NCBI GenBank assembly: GCA_021767305.1
Contig: JAASTL010000076.1
Coordinates: forward strand, 1-5,966
Reading direction: 5' to 3'
DNA length: 5,966 nt
Origin: Piscirickettsiaceae bacterium
Lineage (GTDB): Bacteria; Pseudomonadota; Gammaproteobacteria; Thiomicrospirales; Thiomicrospiraceae
The notes under the pieces were generated by a model. It saw only the letters and a list, made by a program, of their open reading frames with translations. It did no database searches and had not been told where the DNA came from. Shown piece by piece: positions 1 through 5,966 of this stretch (position 1 is its first letter; the number at the start of each line of letters is the position of its first letter). Made by a program: the position numbers and the translations under genes.

Positions 1-251
1 CCGGTACAACACGCGCCAGTTTGAATAAGTTGTTGCAACAACATGACTGGGATTTAGTAGAAAAAAACCTAAGCTTGCAAGACGTTGAACATGCCGATGA
101 AATCTTTTTTACCAATGCGGTCAGAGGCGTGCAGCCTGTGACGCAATTTGCTGATAAATCATTGAATACTAACATTGCCAATAACCTTAAAACGCTGTGG
201 AATAACTGGCAAAAAGAACAGGCGTTATACGCTGCAGAAATTACCTTTTAG
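1..251 (+). CDS. pabC: Aminodeoxychorismate lyase PabC, C-terminal part (5' end outside window)
   Basis: This is the last 82 complete codons of a fold-type IV PLP enzyme, read from base 3 and ending with TAG at 249-251. PabC converts 4-amino-4-deoxychorismate to p-aminobenzoate plus pyruvate in cytoplasmic folate synthesis. The visible part begins with GTTRA, which matches the family's PLP-phosphate-binding turn (a G-x-x-R type motif). It continues through a segment ending ADEIFFTNAVRGVQPV (about nt 93-140), which aligns with the ADEMVICNALMPVMPV stretch I recall from E. coli PabC. The PLP lysine and the true start lie upstream of the window. A TTG at 21 could be misread as a start, but the homology runs straight through it to the left edge, so the gene is partial and not a short ORF. 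The position directly before mltG-tmk-holB is the standard gammaproteobacterial order and supports PabC over other class IV aminotransferases such as IlvE or Dat. Confidence 0.9.
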   Translation, partial: GTTRASLNKLLQQHDWDLVEKNLSLQDVEHADEIFFTNAVRGVQPVTQFADKSLNTNIANNLKTLWNNWQKEQALYAAEITF

Positions 252-259
252 AATTTTAT

Positions 260-1381
260 ATGAACACAAAACACGCTCAAACCAATACAAACGATAATAA
301 TCTAAATGAGAGTAATCTAAGCGCAGATAAAGCTAAATCAAGCGGGTTTTGGAGCAGCATTGTTAAGTTATTCGTTATTTTGATTATCATTGCGGCAGCT
401 TTAGGTGGTTATGCTTATTTGCAGTTCAAGAATTTTATCCAGGAACCTATTTCTCAACAGCTGGCACCATTAGCTCTTCATATTGAGGCAGGCAGTTCAG
501 CTTATAAAGTAGCTAATCAACTACATAGAGAAGGCTATTTAGCGCAGCCACAATGGTTTGTTTGGTATTTGCGTTACTTGAATAAACAGCACATCATTAA
601 AGCAGGTGAGGTGTTGATTCAACCGAGTTGGAATGTGGATGAACTCATAAAAGCTTTGGAAACCTCGAAACACATTCAATACCCAGCCACGATTATTGCT
701 GGGCAGACCATTGAACAAACATTACAAGCTATTCAGGCATTACCAAAAATCAAAAAAGAAGTTGATATTACCGATATCAAACAGCTACAACGCCTTTTAG
801 GTGTTGCTGAAACCAAGATAGATGAGCGTTATCCATATGCTTCTGTAGAGGGGTTGTTGCTACCTGAAACCTACTATTACCAGTTAGGTGATACTGATAA
901 AGACATAATCTTACGTGCACATGCCGCCTTGAATAATACGCTTGATAAAGCTTGGGAAAAGCGTGTTGAGAAACTGCCTTATAAAGATAAATATGAAGCA
1001 TTGATCATGGCATCCATTGTTGAAAAAGAGACGGGTTATGCTCCAGAACGCCCGATGATTGCAGGGGTGTTTGTGCGTCGTATGCAAAAGGGCATGCGTT
1101 TGCAGACGGACCCAACCGTGATTTATGGCATTGGTAAAAAATACGATGGCAATATTCGCAAGAGAGATTTGCAAACTAAAACCCCTTACAATACTTACAC
1201 AATTAATAGATTACCGCCAACGCCGATTGCGCTACCCAGTGCCGATGCCATTCAAGCAACTCTGAATCCGGCAGAAACCAAGGCTCTCTATTTTGTTGCC
1301 AAGGGGGAGGGAAAACATCATTTTTCCAATACCTTGGTGGAACACAATCGCGCGGTGAGAAAATATCTATTAAACAAATAG
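260..1381 (+). CDS. mltG: Endolytic murein transglycosylase MltG (YceG family)
   Basis: MltG is an inner-membrane lytic transglycosylase that cleaves nascent glycan strands and is thought to set peptidoglycan chain length. The 373-residue product has a polar, Asn/Ser-rich cytoplasmic tail (about 1-33), one transmembrane helix (about 34-55, rich in I/L/V/A), then a periplasmic part. That part starts with a LysM-like subdomain (about 72-135) and continues into the YceG catalytic domain. Key motifs are EGLLLPETYYY (197-207), ASIVEKET (251-258) with the likely catalytic glutamate E255 (equivalent to E. coli E218), LQTDPTVIYG (281-290), YNTYT (310-314) and LPPTPIALPS (318-327). It is somewhat longer than the roughly 340-residue E. 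coli protein, partly because of the N-terminal tail. ATG 260 is the only Met before the membrane helix. Its upstream sequence is AT-rich with only a weak Shine-Dalgarno, so translation may depend partly on coupling to pabC, whose stop is 8 bp upstream. The call is firm. Confidence 0.96.
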   Translation: MNTKHAQTNTNDNNLNESNLSADKAKSSGFWSSIVKLFVILIIIAAALGGYAYLQFKNFIQEPISQQLAPLALHIEAGSSAYKVANQLHREGYLAQPQWFVWYLRYLNKQHIIKAGEVLIQPSWNVDELIKALETSKHIQYPATIIAGQTIEQTLQAIQALPKIKKEVDITDIKQLQRLLGVAETKIDERYPYASVEGLLLPETYYYQLGDTDKDIILRAHAALNNTLDKAWEKRVEKLPYKDKYEALIMASIVEKETGYAPERPMIAGVFVRRMQKGMRLQTDPTVIYGIGKKYDGNIRKRDLQTKTPYNTYTINRLPPTPIALPSADAIQATLNPAETKALYFVAKGEGKHHFSNTLVEHNRAVRKYLLNK

Positions 1382-1384
1382 GAA
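1380..1384 (+). promoter_or_regulatory. Ribosome binding site of tmk, overlapping the mltG stop
   Basis: AGGAA lies 5 nt before the tmk ATG at 1390, and its first two bases are the last two of the mltG TAG. A ribosome terminating on mltG therefore sits on the tmk initiation signal, which suggests translational coupling. The site also supports ATG 1390 as the true tmk start. Confidence 0.75.
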
Positions 1385-1389
1385 CAGTT

Positions 1390-2052
1390 ATGAAAGGTCA
1401 ATTCATTACTCTAGAAGGTACAGAAGGCGCTGGTAAATCAACCAATTTGGCGTTTATTCAGGCTTGGTTGAATGAACAAGGGGTTGAGCATATGGTAACT
1501 CGCGAGCCAGGTGGTACCGAGATTGGTGAGGCGATTCGTGGAGTGCTGTTGAATAAAGATTTCACTGCCATGCATGATGAAACTGAATTGTTACTCATGT
1601 TTGCCGCTAGAGCACAGCATTTACAAGAGAAAATCTTGCCGGCTTTAGAGCAGGGAAAATGGGTTATTTCTGACCGCTTTACGGATGCTACCTATGCTTA
1701 TCAAGGTGCGGCACGAGGGATGGATTTTGATCGCATCGCTCAGATTGAAGAGTGGGTGCAGCAAGGATTTCATCCGCATACTACTTTTATCTTTGACCTT
1801 CCGGTTGAAGTGGGCATGGCAAGAGTTGCTGCTCGCGGGGGAGAAACGGATAGATTTGAGCAAGAAAAACAGGCCTTTTTTGAAAAAGTCAGAAGTGCTT
1901 ATTTAACTCGTGCTAAGGCCGCGCAAGATCGTTACTGTATTCTGGATGCAAGTCAGCCATTAGACGTGGTGCAGGCTGAAATTGTCGCGCGCCTGACTGA
2001 ACTGATGAAGCCTAAAGGTGCTAAGACTATAAATTCTAACTCTCAACATTAA
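1390..2052 (+). CDS. tmk: Thymidylate kinase (dTMP kinase)
   Basis: Tmk phosphorylates dTMP to dTDP using ATP, the committed step of dTTP supply shared by the de novo and salvage routes, in the cytoplasm. The 220-residue product has the P-loop GTEGAGKST (10-18) and the dTMP-contacting REPGGT (38-43). It also has the DRF motif (95-97, the family DR[YFH] signature), YAYQGAARG (102-110, nucleotide-binding) and a LID region containing ARGGETDRFEQE (148-159). A basic residue in the LID, and no arginine in the P-loop, resembles the E. coli-type (type II) enzyme. Length is close to the usual 205-215, with a short polar tail after about residue 206 (KPKGAKTINSNSQH) that looks non-catalytic. The start is set by AGGAA 5 nt upstream. 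It lies between mltG and holB as in E. coli and Pseudomonas. Nothing essential is missing. Confidence 0.97.
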   Translation: MKGQFITLEGTEGAGKSTNLAFIQAWLNEQGVEHMVTREPGGTEIGEAIRGVLLNKDFTAMHDETELLLMFAARAQHLQEKILPALEQGKWVISDRFTDATYAYQGAARGMDFDRIAQIEEWVQQGFHPHTTFIFDLPVEVGMARVAARGGETDRFEQEKQAFFEKVRSAYLTRAKAAQDRYCILDASQPLDVVQAEIVARLTELMKPKGAKTINSNSQH

Positions 2053-2067
2053 TGAGTTACTGATTCT

Positions 2068-3150
2068 ATGGAAAATAACCCCACAGCAAACCAAAACTAC
2101 CAGAGCACAAGTCAACTCCCTTGGCTAAATCAGGCTTGGCAACAATGGCTGCAATTATCGCAACGCTTAGGTCATGCCTATTTAATTTCTGGTCCTCAAG
2201 GTATTGGTTTGGCTGACTTTGCCAAACAAATTGCACACTCGGTAATATGTCAGATTCCAAATCAAGAGTTAAATAATGGTTTAGCCTGCGGGCAATGTCA
2301 TAGTTGTCATCTGTTTAGTTCGCAACAGCACCCTGACTTTTTTACCCTAGCACGCTTGGAAGAGAAAAAAGAGATAACCGTTGATCAGGTTCGAGAACTG
2401 ATTTACAAACTCAATGAAACGTCTCACCAAGGCGGTTACAAGGTGGTTTGGATTGATGGTGTTGAATATCTTAATCAATCCGCTTTCAACGCTATTTTAA
2501 AAAACCTCGAAGAGCCCGCCGCGCAAACGCTGTTTTTATTGACCACCCATCAAATAGACCGTTTGCCGGCGACCATTATTAGTCGTTGTCAGTTGCTTAG
2601 CATCACACCACCGCCGTTAAGTGCGGCAGTAGAATGGTTACACCAACAATCTCCACAAGCAGATGAAGCGCTTATAAAACGCGCTTTACGTTTAAACTGG
2701 GGCGCACCATTAGACGCGCTTAATTGGACGAATGAAGGTCTGTTTGAAGAAGATCAGCAATGGAAAAATGATTTAAAACAGTTACAAGCGGGGCGTAAGT
2801 CGGTTACTCAAGCGGTGGCGAGTTGGTTAAAGTGGCAAGAACCGGAACGGGTGTTTGATTATTTTTATCAATGGAGTGTTTCTGCGGTTAGAAGTACCAT
2901 GTACCAAGATAGCAACGCTGAAATAAACTCAGAAAAAAACCATCAAGTGCAAAACTGGTTACGTTTTCAACAAGCGGTGTTGAATGCCAAGCAGTTTTGG
3001 CAACGTAATGCCAATAAAGAACTGTTATTAGAAAACCTTTGCATCGAGTGGTTACAAATCCAACAACCTACCATCTCCCCAGAAACAGGAACCTTTGAAC
3101 CCTTGAATAGTGTTTTTAGTAATCAATTACAGAGAGGAACTTTAGCGTGA
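2068..3150 (+). CDS. holB: DNA polymerase III subunit delta' (clamp-loader)
   Basis: Delta prime is the stator subunit of the clamp loader that places the beta clamp on primed DNA. The 360-residue product opens with about 14 extra polar residues, then PWLNQAW, which aligns with the usual PWL start of the domain. The nucleotide-binding loop is degenerate (SGPQGIGLAD, 41-50, lacking GKT/S), as expected for delta prime, which does not hydrolyse ATP. Four cysteines, C61, C74, C77 and C80, form the clamp-loader zinc module, with a C-x2-C-x2-C core. Further marks are HPDFFTL (88-94), KVVWID (125-130), NAILKNLEEP (141-150) and the SRC motif (172-174), whose arginine is the finger completing the neighbouring ATP site. 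E. coli HolB is 334 residues; the extra length here is at both ends. The start has only a weak GAG (2054-2056), but a TGA in frame just upstream (2053-2055) leaves ATG 2068 as the only reasonable choice. The gene lies 15 bp after tmk and overlaps tatD by 4 bp. Confidence 0.95.
   Translation: MENNPTANQNYQSTSQLPWLNQAWQQWLQLSQRLGHAYLISGPQGIGLADFAKQIAHSVICQIPNQELNNGLACGQCHSCHLFSSQQHPDFFTLARLEEKKEITVDQVRELIYKLNETSHQGGYKVVWIDGVEYLNQSAFNAILKNLEEPAAQTLFLLTTHQIDRLPATIISRCQLLSITPPPLSAAVEWLHQQSPQADEALIKRALRLNWGAPLDALNWTNEGLFEEDQQWKNDLKQLQAGRKSVTQAVASWLKWQEPERVFDYFYQWSVSAVRSTMYQDSNAEINSEKNHQVQNWLRFQQAVLNAKQFWQRNANKELLLENLCIEWLQIQQPTISPETGTFEPLNSVFSNQLQRGTLA
3132..3138 (+). promoter_or_regulatory. Ribosome binding site of tatD, inside the holB 3' end
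   Basis: GAGAGGA lies 8 nt before the GTG at 3147. It decides the tatD start: the GTG encodes the Met of MIVDSHCHL, exactly where this family begins, and no ATG is nearby. Confidence 0.75.
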
Positions 3151-3932
3151 TTGTCGATTCACATTGCCATTTGAATATTTTGCCAGAAGATAAAGTCGGC
3201 TCTACTCAAGAGGTGATTAATCAAGCTAAAGAGTTGGGAGTGGAAAGAATTCTTTGTGTGGCCATCAACCCTCAGCAGTGGCAAGAAGTGCTTGATTTAG
3301 CGGAGCAGTTTGAAGAGGTTTATGCCGCTATAGGTGTGCACCCATGCGAAGACAAGCAAGTCTTGGTCACCGATGAGGAGTTGATTGAAGCAGCTTCCCA
3401 TCCTAAAGTCATTGCGATTGGAGAGGTTGGGTTGGATTACTTCCACTTTGAAGGCGAAGCCGATATGACTTGGCAACATGATCGTTTTAAACAACATATT
3501 CGTATTGCCAAGCAACTTGCTAAGCCGCTCATCATCCACACCCGAAATTCCACGCCGGATTGTCTATCCATTTTGGAACAAGAAGGTGCGCAAGAGGTGG
3601 GCGGCATTATGCACTGTTTTGTAGAAGATATGGATACAGCAAAACGCGCCATGGCAATCGATTTTTATATCTCTTTCTCAGGTATTGTGACCTTTAAAAA
3701 CGCTAAAGAGCTTAAAGAGGTGGCAACCCAAATTCCAATGGACAGAATCTTAGTGGAGACCGATTCACCTTATTTAGCCCCAGTGCCTTATCGCGGTAAA
3801 ACCAATCAACCCGGTTATACACATTATGTGGTGCAAGAAATTGCCGACTTAAAAGCACTGCCTTTTGAAGAGGTAGCGGCTGCCACCACAGCTAATTTCA
3901 ATCGCTTGTTTAAATTGCAAGGAAACGCCTAA
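3147..3932 (+). CDS. ycfH: TatD-family metal-dependent deoxyribonuclease (YcfH type)
   Basis: This is a 261-residue TIM-barrel metallohydrolase of the TatD family, cytoplasmic DNases with 3'-5' exonuclease activity (shown for TatD) linked to DNA repair or turnover. The substrate of the YcfH branch is less clear. All expected metal ligands are present: H6 and H8 in DSHCH, E93 in GEVGLDYF, H131 in IIHTR, H156 in MHCF and D206 in ETDSPYL. GVHP (63-66) and YISFSGIVTFKNA (174-186) are also typical. The stretch LVETDSPYLAPVPYRGK, followed by NQP, closely matches E. coli YcfH as I recall it, more so than TatD or YjjV, and YcfH is the paralogue found next to holB. The start is GTG, overlapping the holB TGA (GTGA), with a good Shine-Dalgarno, so translation is probably coupled. 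Despite the family name there is no link to Tat protein export. In many Gammaproteobacteria pilZ sits between holB and this gene; here it is absent. Confidence 0.95.
   Translation: MIVDSHCHLNILPEDKVGSTQEVINQAKELGVERILCVAINPQQWQEVLDLAEQFEEVYAAIGVHPCEDKQVLVTDEELIEAASHPKVIAIGEVGLDYFHFEGEADMTWQHDRFKQHIRIAKQLAKPLIIHTRNSTPDCLSILEQEGAQEVGGIMHCFVEDMDTAKRAMAIDFYISFSGIVTFKNAKELKEVATQIPMDRILVETDSPYLAPVPYRGKTNQPGYTHYVVQEIADLKALPFEEVAAATTANFNRLFKLQGNA
3919..3925 (+). promoter_or_regulatory. Ribosome binding site of the ABC exporter, inside the tatD 3' end
   Basis: AAGGAAA lies 6 nt before ATG 3932 and within the last codons of tatD. It favours ATG 3932 over the in-frame ATG at 3941, whose nearest purine run (GAGG, 3936-3939) is too close to serve it. 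Confidence 0.7.
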
Positions 3933-5752
3933 TGCGAGGTATGGCGCAAACCAAAGCACCTAAAGTCAAGGTTACCGCTTTATCGGAGCGTTCCTATACT
4001 TGGCAACGTATCTATGATTTGGTTTTGCAACACAAACCTGAGTTGATTAAAGCTAATGTCATTGCGTTTTTCGCCATGCTCGCTACGGTGCCACTGCCGC
4101 TATTATTGCCAATACTGGTGGATGAAGTCTTATTGGATAAACCCGGACCGATTGTGGCTTTCTTGCAAAGTTTCGTCTCGCCGGATTGGTACACCGCTAC
4201 TTATTATATTATCGCCATTACCATTATTACGATTTTGCTCAGGTTGTTTGGACTGGGGTTTGGTGTCTGGCAGATGCAGCAATTCACGGTTATCGCCAAG
4301 AATGTTACCTATCGTATTCGTAAAGATTTGTTAGCCAGAGTGCAAGGCGTATCCATGGCGCAATATGCCTCTATGGGTAGTGGCAGTGTGTCCGCCACCA
4401 TGCTCAATGATGTCAATACCATCGACACTTTCTTAGGTACTACAGTTAGTAAACTCATTATTGCGGTGTTGTCACTGGTTGGGATTACCGTGGTTCTGCT
4501 TTGGCTGAATTGGCAGCTAGCTCTGTTTATATTGCTGTTTAACCCGGTAGTGGTCTATTTCACTATGGTGATGGGACGTAAAGTTAAAACACTTAAAAAA
4601 GATGAAAACACCGCGGTTGATGCGTTTCAGCAATCTCTTACCGAAACCCTAGATGCACTTCAGCAAGTACGAGCCGCAAACCAAGATAAAGATTTCTTCA
4701 AACGCGTTCGTGACCATGCCTATTCAATAAAAACCCACTCCGAGGCCTTTACTTGGAAAAGTGATGCCGCCAGCCGCTTCTCTTTTATGATTTTCTTGGT
4801 TGGGTTCGACCTGTTCCGTGCTGCCGGTATGTTAATGGTAGTTTTTTCAGATTTATCGATCGGGCAGATGATCGCCGTGTTTGGTTATCTCTGGTTCATG
4901 ATGGGACCAGTACAGGAGCTGCTGGCGATTCAATATGGTTACAACGCTGCTAGCGGTGCCTTACAACGTATTAATGAAGTACTCGATTTAGATCAAGAAC
5001 CTAAATACGAAGAGAATGTAAATCCATTTAAGCAGAAACAGATTTCATTAGCGGTTAAAGATCTCTCTTTTGTTTATCCAGGAAAGGATGAACCGGTTCT
5101 AAATAAGTTGAATTTTGAAATTAAAGCAGGTGAAAAACTCGCTTTAGTGGGTGCGAGTGGTGGCGGTAAAACGACATTAGTTCAGTTGTTGCTAGGTTTT
5201 TATGAACCTACAGAAGGTAAAGTGTTATTTGGCGATGTGCCAATTACTGAAATAGGGCAGTCGGTGGTTAGAGCTAATGTTGCCACGGTACTACAGCACC
5301 CGGCAATGTTTAACCAAACCATTCGCTTTAACTTGAGTTTAGGTCAAGACATGCCGGATGAAGCATTATGGAATGCTCTTGAGTTGGCGCAACTTGCGCA
5401 AACCATTCGTGAGCAGGAAAAACAGCTCGATGCGATGGTGGGCCGTAATGGAATCAAGTTATCTGGCGGGCAGCGCCAACGTTTAGCGATTGCGCGAATG
5501 ATCTTGCAAGATCCAAAAGTGGTGATTATGGATGAAGCGACCTCGGCATTGGATATGGAAACCGAACGTAAGCTTTATCAGGATTTAGCCCCATTTTTAT
5601 CTGGACGAACGACGTTGATTGTTGCGCACAGGCTGAGTTCGATTCGTCAAGCAGATCGCATTATGGTGTTTGAAGATGGGCATATCATTGAGCAGGGCAG
5701 TCATGATGAACTCATGGCTCAAACAGGTACTTACCATAAGCTTTATCGCTAG
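3932..5752 (+). CDS. ABC exporter half-transporter (fused permease and ATPase, MsbA/multidrug-like)
   Basis: This 606-residue inner-membrane protein has the type IV exporter layout: a six-helix membrane domain followed by one ATPase domain, expected to work as a homodimer. Membrane helices fall at about 42-64, 88-110, 170-190, 191-212, 283-304 and 312-332. The ATPase domain (about 370-606) is complete: Walker A GASGGGKTT (407-415), Q-loop Q455, signature LSGGQ (510-514), Walker B VVIMDE (530-535) with catalytic E535, D-loop SALD (538-541) and H-loop H566. It should therefore be active. A cytosolic N-terminal tail of about 25 residues contains SERSYTWQRIYDLV, which resembles an elbow helix. 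No peptidase C39 or other accessory domain is present. The substrate cannot be read from sequence; lipid, drug or peptide export are all possible, and I do not assign msbA. The start overlaps the tatD stop by 1 bp (TAATG), so it is likely coupled and last in the operon, with a terminator following. Confidence 0.93.
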   Translation: MRGMAQTKAPKVKVTALSERSYTWQRIYDLVLQHKPELIKANVIAFFAMLATVPLPLLLPILVDEVLLDKPGPIVAFLQSFVSPDWYTATYYIIAITIITILLRLFGLGFGVWQMQQFTVIAKNVTYRIRKDLLARVQGVSMAQYASMGSGSVSATMLNDVNTIDTFLGTTVSKLIIAVLSLVGITVVLLWLNWQLALFILLFNPVVVYFTMVMGRKVKTLKKDENTAVDAFQQSLTETLDALQQVRAANQDKDFFKRVRDHAYSIKTHSEAFTWKSDAASRFSFMIFLVGFDLFRAAGMLMVVFSDLSIGQMIAVFGYLWFMMGPVQELLAIQYGYNAASGALQRINEVLDLDQEPKYEENVNPFKQKQISLAVKDLSFVYPGKDEPVLNKLNFEIKAGEKLALVGASGGGKTTLVQLLLGFYEPTEGKVLFGDVPITEIGQSVVRANVATVLQHPAMFNQTIRFNLSLGQDMPDEALWNALELAQLAQTIREQEKQLDAMVGRNGIKLSGGQRQRLAIARMILQDPKVVIMDEATSALDMETERKLYQDLAPFLSGRTTLIVAHRLSSIRQADRIMVFEDGHIIEQGSHDELMAQTGTYHKLYR

Positions 5753-5825
5753 TTGAATCGCTCAATTTAGAGCTAACGATTTTGTCTGCAGCAATGTAAC
5801 GTTAAAAGTTCGACATTTTAGATAC

Positions 5826-5867
5826 AAAAAATCCCGATTAGCTATTTGCTAAATCGGGATTTTTTTT
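5826..5867. terminator. Bidirectional intrinsic terminator between the ABC exporter and folD
   Basis: A 9-bp stem (ATCCCGATT at 5831-5839 with AATCGGGAT at 5852-5860) continues after a single bulged A (5851) into three more pairs (5840-5842 with 5848-5850), closed by a 5-nt loop. It is followed by a T-run to 5867 on the plus strand and preceded by an A-run (5826-5830). This gives a U-tract for transcripts in both directions, and the two runs could extend the stem further. It is placed about 75 bp after the exporter stop and about 20 bp beyond the folD stop, as expected for two converging units. The rest of the 133-bp gap between those genes (5753-5885) shows nothing else I can support. Confidence 0.9.
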
Positions 5868-5885
5868 GTTGATACTGTTTATAAG

Positions 5886-5966
5886 TTAATAAGCTTTACA
5901 ATCCAATTCGTAAGCCACTTTCATGGTGTTTTCCAGTAGGGTGGCAATAGTCATTGGGCCTACACC
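5886..5966 (-). CDS. folD: Methylenetetrahydrofolate dehydrogenase/cyclohydrolase FolD, C-terminal end (partial)
   Basis: The last 26 codons of a minus-strand gene run off the right edge; the stop TAA is at 5888-5886. The peptide begins GVGPMTIATLLENT, the highly conserved C-terminal FolD signature (the PGGVGPMT motif, of which the first residues are cut off), then a short tail ending in DCKAY. FolD is a cytoplasmic bifunctional enzyme that oxidises 5,10-methylene-THF to methenyl-THF with NADP and hydrolyses it to 10-formyl-THF, feeding purine and formyl-Met synthesis. The reading frame is open and the motif diagnostic, but only this end is visible, so integrity of the rest is unknown. The gene converges on the exporter and shares the terminator between them. 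Confidence 0.9.
   Translation of the reverse strand, partial: GVGPMTIATLLENTMKVAYELDCKAY

Noticed and set aside
21..251. Separate short gene starting at TTG 21
   Set aside because: The same frame is open to the left edge and encodes PabC family motifs (GTTRA) before the TTG, so this is the tail of pabC and not an independent gene.
777..1174. Two overlapping minus-strand open frames opposite mltG
   Set aside because: They lie over the conserved MltG catalytic region, their peptides resemble no family I know, and they have no plausible start context. They are antisense shadows.
1645..1906. Open frames on both strands inside tmk
   Set aside because: The plus-strand frame is a shifted reading of conserved Tmk sequence and the minus-strand one is its antisense. 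Neither has a recognisable domain.
2066..2260. Minus-strand open frame opposite the 5' end of holB
   Set aside because: It spans the holB start and encodes no recognisable domain; it is an antisense shadow.
3297..3652. Minus-strand open frames opposite tatD
   Set aside because: They lie within the strongly conserved tatD frame and have low-information peptides with no family signature.
4012..4334. Plus- and minus-strand open frames inside the exporter membrane domain
   Set aside because: They are out-of-frame readings of the hydrophobic helices, Cys/Arg/Ser-rich as expected for shifted membrane codons, with no independent start signal.
5753..5785. Small imperfect inverted repeats just after the exporter stop (for example TTGA/TCAA and AATCG/CGATT)
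   Set aside because: The stems are only 4-5 bp with bulges and no T-run follows, so they fall short of a terminator or operator; the strong hairpin downstream explains termination.
1..5966. Possible undescribed defence, mobile or RNA-based system
   Set aside because: Every stretch longer than about 135 bp is filled by a recognised housekeeping or transporter gene. I see no array repeats, transposase, integrase, tRNA-like sequence or composition shift.

Overview
The window reads as ordinary chromosomal core sequence from a gammaproteobacterium. The gene order pabC–mltG–tmk–holB–tatD(ycfH) on the plus strand is the classic arrangement downstream of the fatty-acid (acpP–fabF) cluster in Gammaproteobacteria. 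Base composition is moderately AT-leaning (about 40-45% GC by eye), and codon use looks even across all genes. A sulfur-oxidising lineage such as Thiomicrospira/Hydrogenovibrio is possible, but that is a guess from overall feel and not demonstrated by the sequence.

Layout: the 3' end of pabC (aminodeoxychorismate lyase) enters at the left edge. After an 8-bp gap comes mltG (septal/nascent-strand peptidoglycan lytic transglycosylase). Another 8-bp gap, carrying a Shine-Dalgarno that overlaps the mltG stop, leads to tmk (thymidylate kinase). A 15-bp gap leads to holB (DNA polymerase III delta prime). holB overlaps the ycfH-type TatD nuclease by 4 bp (GTGA), and tatD overlaps a 606-residue ABC exporter half-transporter by 1 bp (TAATG). 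All six genes are co-directional with no room for terminators between them, so they most likely form one transcript. That transcript ends at a strong intrinsic terminator hairpin (about 5826-5867). Beyond it, on the opposite strand, are the last 26 codons of folD (methylene-tetrahydrofolate dehydrogenase/cyclohydrolase). The hairpin has an A-tract on one side and a T-tract on the other, so it can serve both converging units.

Functionally the cluster joins folate supply (pabC, and folD facing it), dTTP supply (tmk), replication clamp loading (holB), a metal-dependent DNase (tatD), cell-wall strand termination (mltG) and an envelope exporter. This is housekeeping. I see no mobile element, CRISPR, RNA gene, phage or defence signature and no strong evidence for an undescribed system. 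The features most worth a second look are modest: the exporter fused translationally to the end of the operon, the absence of pilZ between holB and tatD, a three-codon minicistron at the tmk/holB junction, and the two-way terminator.
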